Source of the DNA: SCUS01 sp966211675
GTDB lineage: Bacteria > Myxococcota_A > Polyangia > Polyangiales > Ga0077539
Reading direction: 5' to 3'
Length of the DNA stretch: 64,000 nucleotides
Assembly: GCA_966211675.1 (NCBI GenBank)
Contig: CBIHPK010000001.1
Location: forward strand, 167,050 to 231,049
The notes under the pieces are model-generated. The model was not told the DNA's origin, did not search any database, and was given only the letters and a program-made list of their open reading frames with translations. Below are positions 11,101 through 18,542 of the stretch, piece by piece. The translations under genes and the position numbers were made by a program. Positions within the stretch are counted from its first letter, which is position 1. Each line of letters starts with the position of its first letter.

Positions 11101-11844
11101 GGCGTGTGCGGCTCGCCGTCGTGCACGCCCACCACCTGCGTGGCCCAGGGCCTGCGGTGCGGCCCTGCGGGCGACGGCTGCGGCGGGACCATCGACTGCG
11201 GCGCGTGCCCGGCCGGGAGCACCTGCGGCGGCGGAGGGACCCCGGGCGTCTGCGGCTCGGCCATGTGCCGCCCGCGCACCTGCATGGACCAGGGCCTGAG
11301 CTGCGGCCCCGCGGGCGACGGCTGCGGCGGGGTGCTCGACTGCGGCACCTGCGCGTCGCCGCTCAGCTGCGGCGGCGGAGGGACCCCGGGCGTCTGCGGC
11401 GCCTCGACCTGCGCGGCGCAGACCTGCGCGTCGCAGAACCTCCACTGCGGCCCGGCGGGCGACGGCTGCGGCGGCACCCTCGACTGCGGCGCCTGCCCGG
11501 CGGGCATGACCTGCGGCGGCGGCGGAACCCCGGGCGTCTGCGGCTCGGGCTCCTGCCGCGCTCGCACCTGCGCCGAGCAGAACATCCACTGCGGCCCGGC
11601 CGGCGACGGCTGCGGCAACCTGATCCAGTGCGGCAACTGCCCGTCGCCGTCGACCTGCGGCGGGGCAGGGATGCCCGGCATCTGCGGCCGCGGGCCGTGC
11701 AGCCCCCGCACCTGCGCCGCGCTCAACGCCGAGTGCGGCCCGATCGCGGACGGCTGCGGCGGCCTGCTCGACTGCGGTCCCTGCCCGGCGGGCCAGGCCT
11801 GCGGCGGCGGCGGCGTCGCCAACCGCTGCGGCGCCCCGGGCTGA
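8104..11844 (+). CDS. large lipoprotein with 8+8 Cys-rich repeats around a globular core
   Basis: This 1246-aa protein starts at GTG 8104, with AGGAG ten bases upstream. A lipoprotein signal (hydrophobic MLMVAAAIAS, then Cys26) is followed by a short Asp/Ala/Ser linker. Eight repeats of 45-55 residues then run to about residue 463. Each has the pattern C-x-P-R-T-C, CGP, DGCGG, CG-x-C, CGGGG, CG, with about ten Cys. A roughly 390-residue core follows. It begins with a carboxypeptidase-regulatory-like beta domain (GPDGRFVLRDVPVG) and continues with an alpha/beta region (YDMVLFACEGAH, GGRVFTTHFSY) that recalls ThuA/glutaminase-like folds. Eight more repeats complete the protein. It is likely on the cell surface, with Cys in disulfides or metal sites. 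Its function is unknown. Repeats 6 and 7 are nearly identical in DNA. Confidence 0.85.
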   Translation: MNDRRMQAPSLALLRMLMVAAAIASCSDQSVVSSNDGATDAPSASDAVVMDAPRRGCGLVTCESAGATCGPIGDGCGGVIRCGDCTAPQTCGGGGRLSQCGGTSGCVPRTCAALGVSCGPAGDGCGGQLDCGSCPDGQSCGGGGRPGACGSGGATDAAVACVRRTCESAGATCGAVSDGCGGLLMCGTCPAGQSCGGGGMANRCGGSACVPRTCASAGATCGPVADGCGGLLMCGTCAAGQSCGGGGRASVCGVAGSSSACVPRTCGSAAANCGPVSDGCGGLLMCGTCPAGQTCGGGGRPSICGTGGTSDAGSACVPRTCGSASANCGPVADGCGGLLMCGTCPAGTTCGGGGRASVCGSGGAADAGRACVPRTCGSASANCGPVADGCGGLLMCGTCPAGTTCGGGGVASVCGAPRCVPRTCTQARANCGPVADGCGALLDCGLCAPGTTCGGGGTPSVCGAPGGSTACTGLCLRRAMCAGGATTTISGTVVTPAMVSPDPLYNAVVYIPNTAVAPFTPGVSCDRCGAATSGSPVVSAVTGPDGRFVLRDVPVGANIPLVIQLGRWRRQVTISNVASCVDNALPTTLTRLPRNRTEGDIPLMAMVTGNVDALECVLRKIGIADSEFTTPAGGGRVQLYVANGANAGRNTPAASDLYNTPATLSRYDMVLFACEGAHIEKPPAAQRNLVEYANAGGRVFTTHFSYTWLYNVAPFSSVATWRTRQTNPGNPLTGIIDTSFPRGQAFAQWLTLVGAATGLNRISINDPRHDVDAVVAPTARWIYSSTPATVQHLTFNTPVAAAPETQCGRVLFSDFHVSNGRTSGQTFPSECSGTTLTAQEKVLEFMLFDLASCVTPDLPRPTSCVPRTCLAAGATCGPVGDGCGGTLDCGACPVGTTCGGGGTPSVCGAMTCRPRTCTEQGLSCGPAGDGCGGVLNCGACAAGMTCGGGGTPGVCGTPACRPVTCSAQGLSCGPAGDGCGATLNCGTCATGTCGGGGHPGVCGSPSCTPTTCVAQGLRCGPAGDGCGGTIDCGACPAGSTCGGGGTPGVCGSAMCRPRTCMDQGLSCGPAGDGCGGVLDCGTCASPLSCGGGGTPGVCGASTCAAQTCASQNLHCGPAGDGCGGTLDCGACPAGMTCGGGGTPGVCGSGSCRARTCAEQNIHCGPAGDGCGNLIQCGNCPSPSTCGGAGMPGICGRGPCSPRTCAALNAECGPIADGCGGLLDCGPCPAGQACGGGGVANRCGAPG
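8272..9492 (+). repeat. first Cys-rich repeat array (8 units)
   Basis: Eight in-frame tandem units of about 150 bases encode the Cys/Gly-rich module. Units are joined by short linkers, several of them Ser/Gly/Asp/Ala. Units 6 (from about 9047) and 7 (from about 9209) are almost identical in DNA and 162 bases apart, which points to recent duplication or gene conversion. Confidence 0.85.
10692..11841 (+). repeat. second Cys-rich repeat array (8 units)
   Basis: Eight in-frame tandem units of about 144 bases follow the globular core. They have shorter linkers than the first array and a different preferred ending (GGGGTPGVCG). The array therefore expanded separately from the first. The unit 10 to 14 segments are the most alike. 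Confidence 0.85.
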
Positions 11845-11904
11845 TCGAAGCCCCGTCTTTCGCCCTCTCCCCCCCTCCAGTGCTACGCCTCCGCTCGCGT
11901 AGCC

Positions 11905-12696
11905 ATGGACCTCCGTAAAAGCCTCTTCATCCTCCCCAACCTCTTCACCGTCTCGAGCATCTTCTGTGGCTTCAACGCCATCCGGCTGCTCTCCACGGCA
12001 GAGTCTCCGGCGGTCGACCCCGCGCGCTACCAGTCCGCGGCGCTGCTGCTGGTCTTCGCGATGTTCTTCGACATCATCGACGGCCGGGTGGCGCGGCTCA
12101 CCCGCACGCAGTCCGCGTTCGGGCTCCAGTTCGACTCCCTCGCCGACGTGATCTCCTTCGGCGTCGCCCCCGCGCTGCTCGCGTGGCGCTGGGCGCTCGC
12201 GCCGCTCGGCGACCTCGGCGTCGCGGCGTGCTTCCTCTACGTGGCCTGCGGCGCCATCCGCCTCGCGCGCTTCAACGTCATCGCCACCCGCGAGGCCGGC
12301 GCCGCCGCGAAGCCCGGCAAGTACATCGTCGGTCTGCCGATCCCGGGCGCCGCGGGGATGCTCATCGCCCTGGTGCTCGCCAACCACTCGGTGCACGGCC
12401 GCCTCTTCGCGCACCCGGCCGCGGTGGCCCTGCTCATGGCGGCGCTCTCCGCGCTGATGGTGAGCACGGTGCACTTCCGCTCCTTCAAGGACGTGCGGCT
12501 CACCGGCTGGCGGCCGCTCGCGATCATCGCCGCGGGCGTCTCCAGCACCGTGCTCGTGGGCGCCCGGCTCGGCCCGGCCTTCGCGCTGCCGTGGCTCCTC
12601 GGGTGCTACCTCACCTTCGGCCTCGTGGAGAGCGCCGTCACCGTCAGCCGCCGACGTCGCAGCCGCCGCGTCGAGCGCACCTCGCTCAACGACTGA
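11905..12696 (+). CDS. pssA: CDP-diacylglycerol--serine O-phosphatidyltransferase
   Basis: The enzyme makes phosphatidylserine from CDP-diacylglycerol and serine, the first step to phosphatidylethanolamine. The 263-aa protein has the full CDP-alcohol phosphotransferase signature: D59-G60-x2-A63-R64-x8-G73-x3-D77-x3-D81. The N-terminus (LFILPNLFTVSSIFCGF) is typical of type II PssA. About seven or eight membrane helices are visible. A basic, Arg-rich C-terminus ends the protein. It follows the Cys-rich lipoprotein by 60 bases and converges on the pyrophosphorylase gene. A phosphatidylserine decarboxylase partner is not in the window. Confidence 0.93.
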   Translation: MDLRKSLFILPNLFTVSSIFCGFNAIRLLSTAESPAVDPARYQSAALLLVFAMFFDIIDGRVARLTRTQSAFGLQFDSLADVISFGVAPALLAWRWALAPLGDLGVAACFLYVACGAIRLARFNVIATREAGAAAKPGKYIVGLPIPGAAGMLIALVLANHSVHGRLFAHPAAVALLMAALSALMVSTVHFRSFKDVRLTGWRPLAIIAAGVSSTVLVGARLGPAFALPWLLGCYLTFGLVESAVTVSRRRRSRRVERTSLND

Positions 12697-12721
12697 CCCG
12701 CCGCGCCGCGGCCCCTTCGGC

Positions 12722-13909
12722 TCAGAAGGTCGACTCCCTGCTGTGCTCCGGAGGATGGGTCAGCCGCGCCTCCGGGGGATGCGCCCGTCCCCGACCCTCG
12801 CGCTCGCGCTGCGCGTCGATCACCGCGCGGAGCCGATCGCTCGAGCGGGCGAGGTCCTCCCGCTCCTTGATGGGCACGAAGCGGGAGCCCGCTCCGTCGC
12901 GCTCGACGTGCAGGTAGCGCGTGTCGTTCCACCAGGTGAGCTCGCCCAGGAGGCGCTCGAACTGGATCGCCTCGCGCCCGTCGACCTTCTTGGTGACGGG
13001 GCACCAGGTCCACGGGAAGGCGCCCTCGAGCGCCTCGAGGTCGACCCAGAGCGTGTTGGTGTTGAAGAGCGGAAAGGCCTCGTCGGGAAAGCCCCCGGGC
13101 AGCCGGAAGGTCTCGGCCAGCACCAGCTTCCCGCCGCGCAGCACGGGCAGGCCGCCGCGGTCGCCGGGCGCCTTGGCCACGAGCTCGACGGAGATCCTCG
13201 CCCCGCTCCGCCGGTGCATCGCGTAGAGCGCCGGGTCGATGGTCGCGCCGACGTTGTCGACGTTGGACACCAGCGCCGTGCGGACGCCCGCCTGGCGGAG
13301 CTTCGCCAGCACCCCGGCGAGCTGGAGCGCCTCCGGGAGGTCGCCGTGCCCGGTGGAGTGCGGAGACGGAATACCGTCCCTGGTAAGAAACAGCTCGCCC
13401 ATCGGGGTGACCCGCAGGCTCACGAACTGCGGGGCGAGCATCACCGGAGAGCGGTCGCCGAGCGCCCGGGCGATGGCGTCGTGCGTGGCGAAGCTGGTCA
13501 TGAGGGCGATCGGGACGGCGCCGTTCCAGCGGCGGGCGTCGGCGAGCTTCACGTCGAGGAAGCGGGGCTCCCCGGGGCACGGGAGCGTGGCCAGGGCCTT
13601 CACCGTCGAGCCGAAGCGGGTGGCCATGCCGCCGGCCAGGATGACCACCGCGAGCTCGCCCCGTCGCAGCGCCGCCGTGCCCTCGGCCTCCAGCTCGCGA
13701 CGCTCCCTCGACCCCGGCGGCGCCGGACGCTCCGCGCATTGGACCGGCGGCGGCTCGACGGCCCCTACGATGCGGTCGAGCGAGTGGAGGTCGTCGCCGA
13801 TCCCGCGGAGCCGCGCACGGAGGGCATCCAGGGGGATCCGGTCGGAGTGAAAGCGCTTGAGGGTTTGCACAAGGTCGAGCGGAAATGTGCTGGATGGCAG
13901 CGTTCCCAT
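12722..13909 (-). CDS. UDPGP-family UTP--sugar-1-phosphate uridylyltransferase
   Basis: This 395-aa protein is of the eukaryote-like UDPGP type rather than the GalU type. The nucleotide-binding loop reads LAGGMATRFGSTVKAL, where the family usually has Gly at the Ala of MATR and Pro near the Lys. Later blocks (PQFVSLRVTPMGEL, VSNVDNVGATIDP, FNTNTLWVDL) fit the family. It probably makes UDP-glucose or a related UDP-sugar. The start at ATG 13909 is preferred because GGAGG lies nine bases upstream. ATG 13939 would add ten residues. The gene converges on pssA with a 25-base gap. Confidence 0.85.
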   Translation of the reverse strand: MGTLPSSTFPLDLVQTLKRFHSDRIPLDALRARLRGIGDDLHSLDRIVGAVEPPPVQCAERPAPPGSRERRELEAEGTAALRRGELAVVILAGGMATRFGSTVKALATLPCPGEPRFLDVKLADARRWNGAVPIALMTSFATHDAIARALGDRSPVMLAPQFVSLRVTPMGELFLTRDGIPSPHSTGHGDLPEALQLAGVLAKLRQAGVRTALVSNVDNVGATIDPALYAMHRRSGARISVELVAKAPGDRGGLPVLRGGKLVLAETFRLPGGFPDEAFPLFNTNTLWVDLEALEGAFPWTWCPVTKKVDGREAIQFERLLGELTWWNDTRYLHVERDGAGSRFVPIKEREDLARSSDRLRAVIDAQREREGRGRAHPPEARLTHPPEHSRESTF

Positions 13910-14146
13910 CAGGGGGGTCCTCCACAGGGTGTCAGGCATCACGAAGAGGCCTTCGAAAGGGTGCGCTTTGCACAGGGTGGGCCGATGCGCACACCTCGGA
14001 AGACCAGGGCGTCCGACGCCGAAGGGAGCAGGCGGATCCGCCACGGGCGCCCGGTCCGCAGCCGCAAGGTCGCCACAGGGCGGAGATTGAATAAACCTTG
14101 CGAACACGCTGGCCGGGGCCGAGGGGAGGCCCGATAACTGCCGTCG

Positions 14147-15553
14147 ATGACCGCTCCGCGACCCGATTTTGCGCAGCTCCTCGAGGGCTCGCCCGAGCCG
14201 TACATCGTGCTCGATCGCTCGCTGCGCATCGTGACGGCCAACGAGTCGTATCTGCAGGCGACCGGCCTCCGCCTGGACGAGCTCGTCGGGCGCTACCTCC
14301 AGGAGGTCTTTCCCGACGACGCGGACGACGCGAGCGCCAGCACGCTCCGCGAGTCGATGGTGCGGGAGCACTCGGCGCGCGCCGAGGCCGAGCGGGCCAA
14401 CCGGCTGAAGGACGAGTTCCTGGCGACGGTGAGCCACGAGCTGCGGACGCCGCTCACGTCGATGCTCGGGTGGGTCCAGATGCTGCGCGGGGGGCAGCTG
14501 TCCGAGGAGCAGGAGCGGCGCGCGCTGGAGACCATCGAGCGCAACGCGCGGGCGCAGGCGCAGCTCATCGACGACCTGCTGGACGTGAGCCGCATCCTCG
14601 TGGGCAAGCTCCAGCTCGACGTGCAGGACGCCGACGTCGGTGCCCTGGCGCGGGCCGCGGTCGAGTCGGTGCGCGTCGCCGCGGACGCGCGCGGCGTACG
14701 ACTGCAGCCGACGCTCGACTCGTCGGCCTGGGTGCGCGGCGACCCCGCGCGGCTCCAGCAGATCATCTGGAACCTCCTCTCCAACGCCGTGAAGTTCACC
14801 TCGCGAGGGGGGAGGGTCGGGGTGGTGGTGTCGAGGCCCGGGTCGTCCGTCGAGGTCACCGTGAGCGACTCCGGGCGGGGCATCGCGCCGGAGTTCCTGC
14901 CGCACGTGTTCGAGCGCTTCCGCCAGGAGGAGGGCAGCACCACGCGGCGGCACGGAGGGCTCGGCCTCGGGCTCGCGATCGTGAAGAGCCTGACCGAGCT
15001 CCACGGCGGCACGGTCACCGTGGAGAGCGAGGGCGAGGGCAAGGGGAGCGCGTTCACCGTGCGCCTGCCGCTCGCCGCCGCGCGGCACACCGAGCCCTAT
15101 CTCGCCAGGGGGGCCTCGACGTCGGCCGAGACCCTCGACCTCGCGGCCACGGGCGCGCTGCGCGGCGCGCGACTGCTGGTGGTCGACGACGAGCCCGGCG
15201 CGCGAGAGCTGATGCGCGCGCTGCTCGAGCGCTGCGGAGCCCTGGTGGAGGTCGCCGCCTCCGCGGCCGAGGGGCTGGCGCTGCTGCGGCAGGTGCGGCC
15301 CGACCTGCTGCTCTCGGACGTCGGGATGCCCGACGAGGACGGCTACGAGTTCATCCGCAAGGTGCGCGCGCTCTCCGCGGAGGAGGGAGGCCGCACGCCG
15401 GCGGTGGCGGTCACGGCCCACGCCCGCTCGGAGGACCGCACGCGCGCGCTGCTCAGCGGGTTTCGGGCGCACGTCTCGAAGCCCATCGAGCCGGCCGAGC
15501 TGGTGGCGGTGATCGCGTCGCTGCTGCCGCCGCGCGAGGAGGCGGGCGGATGA
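14147..15553 (+). CDS. soluble PAS hybrid histidine kinase with receiver domain
   Basis: This 468-aa protein has no membrane segment or signal peptide. Domains in order are PAS (about 8-70), HisKA with phospho-acceptor His97 in SHELRTPL, and HATPase_c. The HATPase_c has the N box NLLSNAVKF, the G1 box DSGRGIAPEF and the G2 box GGLGLGLAI. A C-terminal receiver domain follows (about 342-462) with phospho-acceptor Asp391, the acidic pair in VVDDEP and Lys in VSKPI. The kinase could pass phosphate to its own receiver. No output regulator lies next to it. It overlaps the following 83-aa gene by four bases (ATGA). Confidence 0.92.
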   Translation: MTAPRPDFAQLLEGSPEPYIVLDRSLRIVTANESYLQATGLRLDELVGRYLQEVFPDDADDASASTLRESMVREHSARAEAERANRLKDEFLATVSHELRTPLTSMLGWVQMLRGGQLSEEQERRALETIERNARAQAQLIDDLLDVSRILVGKLQLDVQDADVGALARAAVESVRVAADARGVRLQPTLDSSAWVRGDPARLQQIIWNLLSNAVKFTSRGGRVGVVVSRPGSSVEVTVSDSGRGIAPEFLPHVFERFRQEEGSTTRRHGGLGLGLAIVKSLTELHGGTVTVESEGEGKGSAFTVRLPLAAARHTEPYLARGASTSAETLDLAATGALRGARLLVVDDEPGARELMRALLERCGALVEVAASAAEGLALLRQVRPDLLLSDVGMPDEDGYEFIRKVRALSAEEGGRTPAVAVTAHARSEDRTRALLSGFRAHVSKPIEPAELVAVIASLLPPREEAGG

Positions 15554-15801
15554 CGCGCTCCTGGTCGCGGGACACCGCCGCGGGCGACTCCGTCACGCTC
15601 ACCGTCGACCGGCTGGGCGTCGCGGTCTCGGTGCTCGCGATCGACGGCCACCGCGAGGGCTTCACGGGCTCGCTGGAGTCCTTCGAGGAGGAGTGGGCCT
15701 CGTGGCTGGGCGCCGCCTTCGCCGACGTGATGGAGGAGATCCGCGAGGCCGTCGAGGTCGCGCGCGGCGCGGCCGACGACGAGGACGACCTGATCCCGTA
15801 G
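15550..15801 (+). CDS. small acidic protein coupled to the hybrid kinase
   Basis: This 83-aa protein begins at an ATG that overlaps the TGA of the kinase gene (ATGA), so it is probably translationally coupled. The N-terminal half is beta-rich (DSVTLTVDRLGVAVSVLAIDG). The C-terminal half is an acidic helix ending in DDEDDLIP. There is no signal peptide. I do not recognise a family. Its position suggests a partner of the histidine kinase, which is inference. Confidence 0.7.
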   Translation: MTRSWSRDTAAGDSVTLTVDRLGVAVSVLAIDGHREGFTGSLESFEEEWASWLGAAFADVMEEIREAVEVARGAADDEDDLIP

Positions 15802-15844
15802 GCGGCGAGGGACAGCGCCACCGGCCAGCGGGCCCGCGCGATCG

Positions 15845-17530
15845 CTACCCCAGCAGGTAGGCCACGCCGCTGCGGGAGACCCGGTAGAAGGGCTCTCCCC
15901 GCGCCCGAAGCGCCGCCTCGGCCGCCGCGGAGCCCTGCGCCGTGAGGTGCGCGGTGTTGGCGCGCACGGTCTCCAGGCGACGCCGCGCGTTGTTTCGCTG
16001 CGCCGACGCGAGCAGGGCGTTCTCCTCCGCGCCCGGGGCGAAGGGCTGCGTGAAGAACGCCAGCACCTTGTCGACCGCGCGCCGCGGCAGCGCCGTGGGG
16101 ATCTCGTCCGCCACCGGCAGGAACACCCACGTCACCGCCCCTCCCGCGGGCGGCGGCAGCGGCGGCAGCGGCAGGAACCTCGCCGTCACCACCACCATGG
16201 ACTGCCCCCGCTCCAGCGCGCCGCCCACCTCGTGGAAGTCCGTCTCGGACTGCCACTGCACCCGCGACCCGAGCTCCAGCAGCCGCGGCTGCGCGCCGCG
16301 GGTGAGCTCCAGCGTCTCCGTCGGCCTCGCGCCCTCGCCGGTCGCTACGGAGAGCTGCACCGACTCGCCGCGCTCGGCGAGGGCGCGGGCGAGGGACGCC
16401 CACAGCTCCACGAGGCGGTCGAGCACGTCGCCCAGCACCAGGTCGACCTCCTCGCCCTGCGCGTGGGCGCTCGGCAGGTAGTTGTCGAGCACGAGGCGCA
16501 CCCGCCGCCGCACCACCGGGACCGTCTCGGGCTGCCGCACCTGCAGGTGCCCGAGCTTCACGCTGAGCTTCCAGTGGATGCGCCGCGTGTCGTCGCCCGG
16601 CAGGTACTCCCGCACGCGGAACCAATCCTCCGTGGGCGCTCGGCGCAGCACCGAGAGGGCGCCCTCCTGCGGCGCGATGGTGCGCGGCGCGGCCGGGAGC
16701 GCCACCGGGGAGAGCCGCGGGAGCACCCGCAGCCGGGCCTCGGCGGCCTGCGCGATGGCGACGCGGGTGAGGCCGAAGAGGTCGGTGAAGGCGACGCTCG
16801 CGGGGGGGATGCGGTAGTCCCCGCGCGGCGTCCGGTGGAGCGAGCGCGCGAGGGTCACCCGGCGCATGGAGACCGCCGCCCCGACGACGTGCCGGCTCTC
16901 CGTCGCGAGGCGAGCGGGCAGGCGCTGGTAGACCTGCACCACGAAGCCCCACGGCACCGGGACCCGCTCGAAGTGGAAGCGCTCCTCGACGCTCTCGCCG
17001 GACTCCACCACCACCGGGACGAACTCGCGCCCGATGATGCCGCCGCGGGCCGCCAGGCGCTCCTCGAAGCGCTGCGCGACGACGGTGCTCAGCAGCACTC
17101 CCGTGGTGACCACCGCGTAGAGGGTGCTGAGCCCGAGGACGGCGATGATCCCGAGCTCGGCGAACTTCAGCGTGAGCGAGAGCACCACCGCGACGAGCGC
17201 GCCGAAGAAGAGCCCGAGGCCCTTGTCGGTCATCACGCGGGTGTGGCGCAGCACGCTCTCCAGCACCGCGCGGGCGGAGGGCGCGGCGTCCGTGAGCGAG
17301 AGCTCGCGGCGCACCTTCAGGAACACGCACACGCCCTGCACCACCTGCAGCGGGAGCAAGACCACCGAGGCGCGCTCGATGAGCCGCGGGAGGGTCTCGC
17401 TCACCTGCGAGACCTCCGCGAAGAAGCCCGCGAGGCCGCCGACGATGAAGGGCAGCGCGGCGAGCAGGGTCGTGTGGAAGAGCACCCGCGCCACGAGCAG
17501 CGCCCCGCTCCCGGCGCGCGGCGCGGTCAT
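15845..17530 (-). CDS. DUF58 domain membrane protein
   Basis: The protein has 561 aa. The DUF58 hallmark EYLPGDDTRRIHWK is at residues 308-321. Three or four hydrophobic segments lie in the first 150 residues (about 12-32, 53-71, 105-122 and 126-150), so it is anchored in the inner membrane. A region of about 130 residues before the hallmark (VESGESVEERFHF, GDYRIPPASVAFTDLFGL) is the usual beta-rich part of the family. DUF58 proteins regularly pair with MoxR ATPases. Here the ATG at 17530 overlaps the stop of moxR by four bases (ATGA). Confidence 0.9.
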   Translation of the reverse strand: MTAPRAGSGALLVARVLFHTTLLAALPFIVGGLAGFFAEVSQVSETLPRLIERASVVLLPLQVVQGVCVFLKVRRELSLTDAAPSARAVLESVLRHTRVMTDKGLGLFFGALVAVVLSLTLKFAELGIIAVLGLSTLYAVVTTGVLLSTVVAQRFEERLAARGGIIGREFVPVVVESGESVEERFHFERVPVPWGFVVQVYQRLPARLATESRHVVGAAVSMRRVTLARSLHRTPRGDYRIPPASVAFTDLFGLTRVAIAQAAEARLRVLPRLSPVALPAAPRTIAPQEGALSVLRRAPTEDWFRVREYLPGDDTRRIHWKLSVKLGHLQVRQPETVPVVRRRVRLVLDNYLPSAHAQGEEVDLVLGDVLDRLVELWASLARALAERGESVQLSVATGEGARPTETLELTRGAQPRLLELGSRVQWQSETDFHEVGGALERGQSMVVVTARFLPLPPLPPPAGGAVTWVFLPVADEIPTALPRRAVDKVLAFFTQPFAPGAEENALLASAQRNNARRRLETVRANTAHLTAQGSAAAEAALRARGEPFYRVSRSGVAYLLG

Positions 17531-18516
17531 CGAGGGACGGCCACCCGGTGCAGCGCCTCGATGACGAACTCGCGGCCCGCGCGCCCGTCCGCGAGCAGCA
17601 CTCGGTGGCCCATCACGTCCGGCGCGACGGTCTGCACGTCCTCGGCGACGACGTAGTCCCGGCCGCGCAGCATCGCCCTCGCCTGGCCCGCGCGGGCGAG
17701 CTGGATGGTGGAGCGCGGCGAGATCGACTGGAGGTTGCGCGGGTCGCCGCGGAGCGACTGCACCACGGCGACGGTGTAGCGCTTGAGCTCGTCGCTCATG
17801 AAGATCATCGGGACCGTGCGCTGCCAGCCGAGGAAGTCGTCGCGGGAGATGACCGGCTGGAGCTGCGCGAGCGGCGCGTCGGGCTGGAGGTGGACGTTGA
17901 GCATGTGCACCTCCGCGGCCTCGGCGGGGTAGCCGAGCGAGAGCATCACCATGAAGCGATCGAGCTGCGCCGCGGGGAGGGCGTAGGTGCCCTCGTGGTC
18001 GAGCGGGTTCATGGTGGCGATGACCTGGAAGGGCTCGTCGAGCTTGTGCGTCTCGCCCTCGACGGTGACCTGGCGCTCCTCCATCACCTCGAGCAGCGCG
18101 CTCTGCGTCTTCGGCGGCGCGCGGTTGATCTCGTCGGCGAGCAGCAGGTTGGTGAACACCGGCCCCCGCTGGAACTCGAACACCCGCCGCCGCATGTCGA
18201 ACACGTTGGAGCCGGTGACGTCCATCGGCAGCAGGTCGGGCGTGAACTGGATGCGCTTGAACACGCACGCCATGGAGGCCGCGACGCTGCGCGCGAGCAT
18301 GGTCTTGCCCACGCCCGGCACGTCGCGCAGCAGCACGTGGCCCCGCGCGGTCATCGCGACGAGCAGGCGCGCGATCACGTCGTCCTTGCCGACGATCACC
18401 CGGCGCACGTTGTCCATCACCAGCTCGAACTGCTGCTGCACGCGCCCGATGGAGCGCGCCACGCCGTCGCGCTGCGCCTCCGCGCCCCCCCCGGTCGCCG
18501 TCGTGGTCTCGCTCAT
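17527..18516 (-). CDS. MoxR family AAA+ ATPase
   Basis: This 329-aa protein has Walker A DVPGVGKT at residues 65-72, Walker B LLLADEINRAP beginning near 124, and the sensor region ATMNPLDHEGTYALP, all typical of MoxR ATPases. The C-terminal lid domain is present (SPRSTIQLARAGQARA). Members act as chaperone-like ATPases that mature or activate partner complexes, often together with DUF58 and VWA proteins. No VWA gene is nearby. The start ATG at 18516 is followed by the usual family N-terminus. It is 26 bases downstream of the TerB-like gene and is coupled to the DUF58 gene. Confidence 0.92.
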   Translation of the reverse strand: MSETTTATGGGAEAQRDGVARSIGRVQQQFELVMDNVRRVIVGKDDVIARLLVAMTARGHVLLRDVPGVGKTMLARSVAASMACVFKRIQFTPDLLPMDVTGSNVFDMRRRVFEFQRGPVFTNLLLADEINRAPPKTQSALLEVMEERQVTVEGETHKLDEPFQVIATMNPLDHEGTYALPAAQLDRFMVMLSLGYPAEAAEVHMLNVHLQPDAPLAQLQPVISRDDFLGWQRTVPMIFMSDELKRYTVAVVQSLRGDPRNLQSISPRSTIQLARAGQARAMLRGRDYVVAEDVQTVAPDVMGHRVLLADGRAGREFVIEALHRVAVPR

Positions 18517-18542
18517 CGCCGTTGCGGCGGATGGTAGCGCGC

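Noticed and set aside
8272..11841. The repeated Cys-rich units considered as a CRISPR-like or mobile repeat
   Set aside because: All units are in frame, protein-coding, about 145-155 bases long and without spacers.
8131..12474. A 1447-codon open frame on the minus strand across the Cys-rich gene and pssA
   Set aside because: It is an artefact of very high GC and of tandem repeats in the real plus-strand genes. The predicted protein is Arg/Ala/Gly-rich without fold or ribosome site, and it crosses two recognisable genes.
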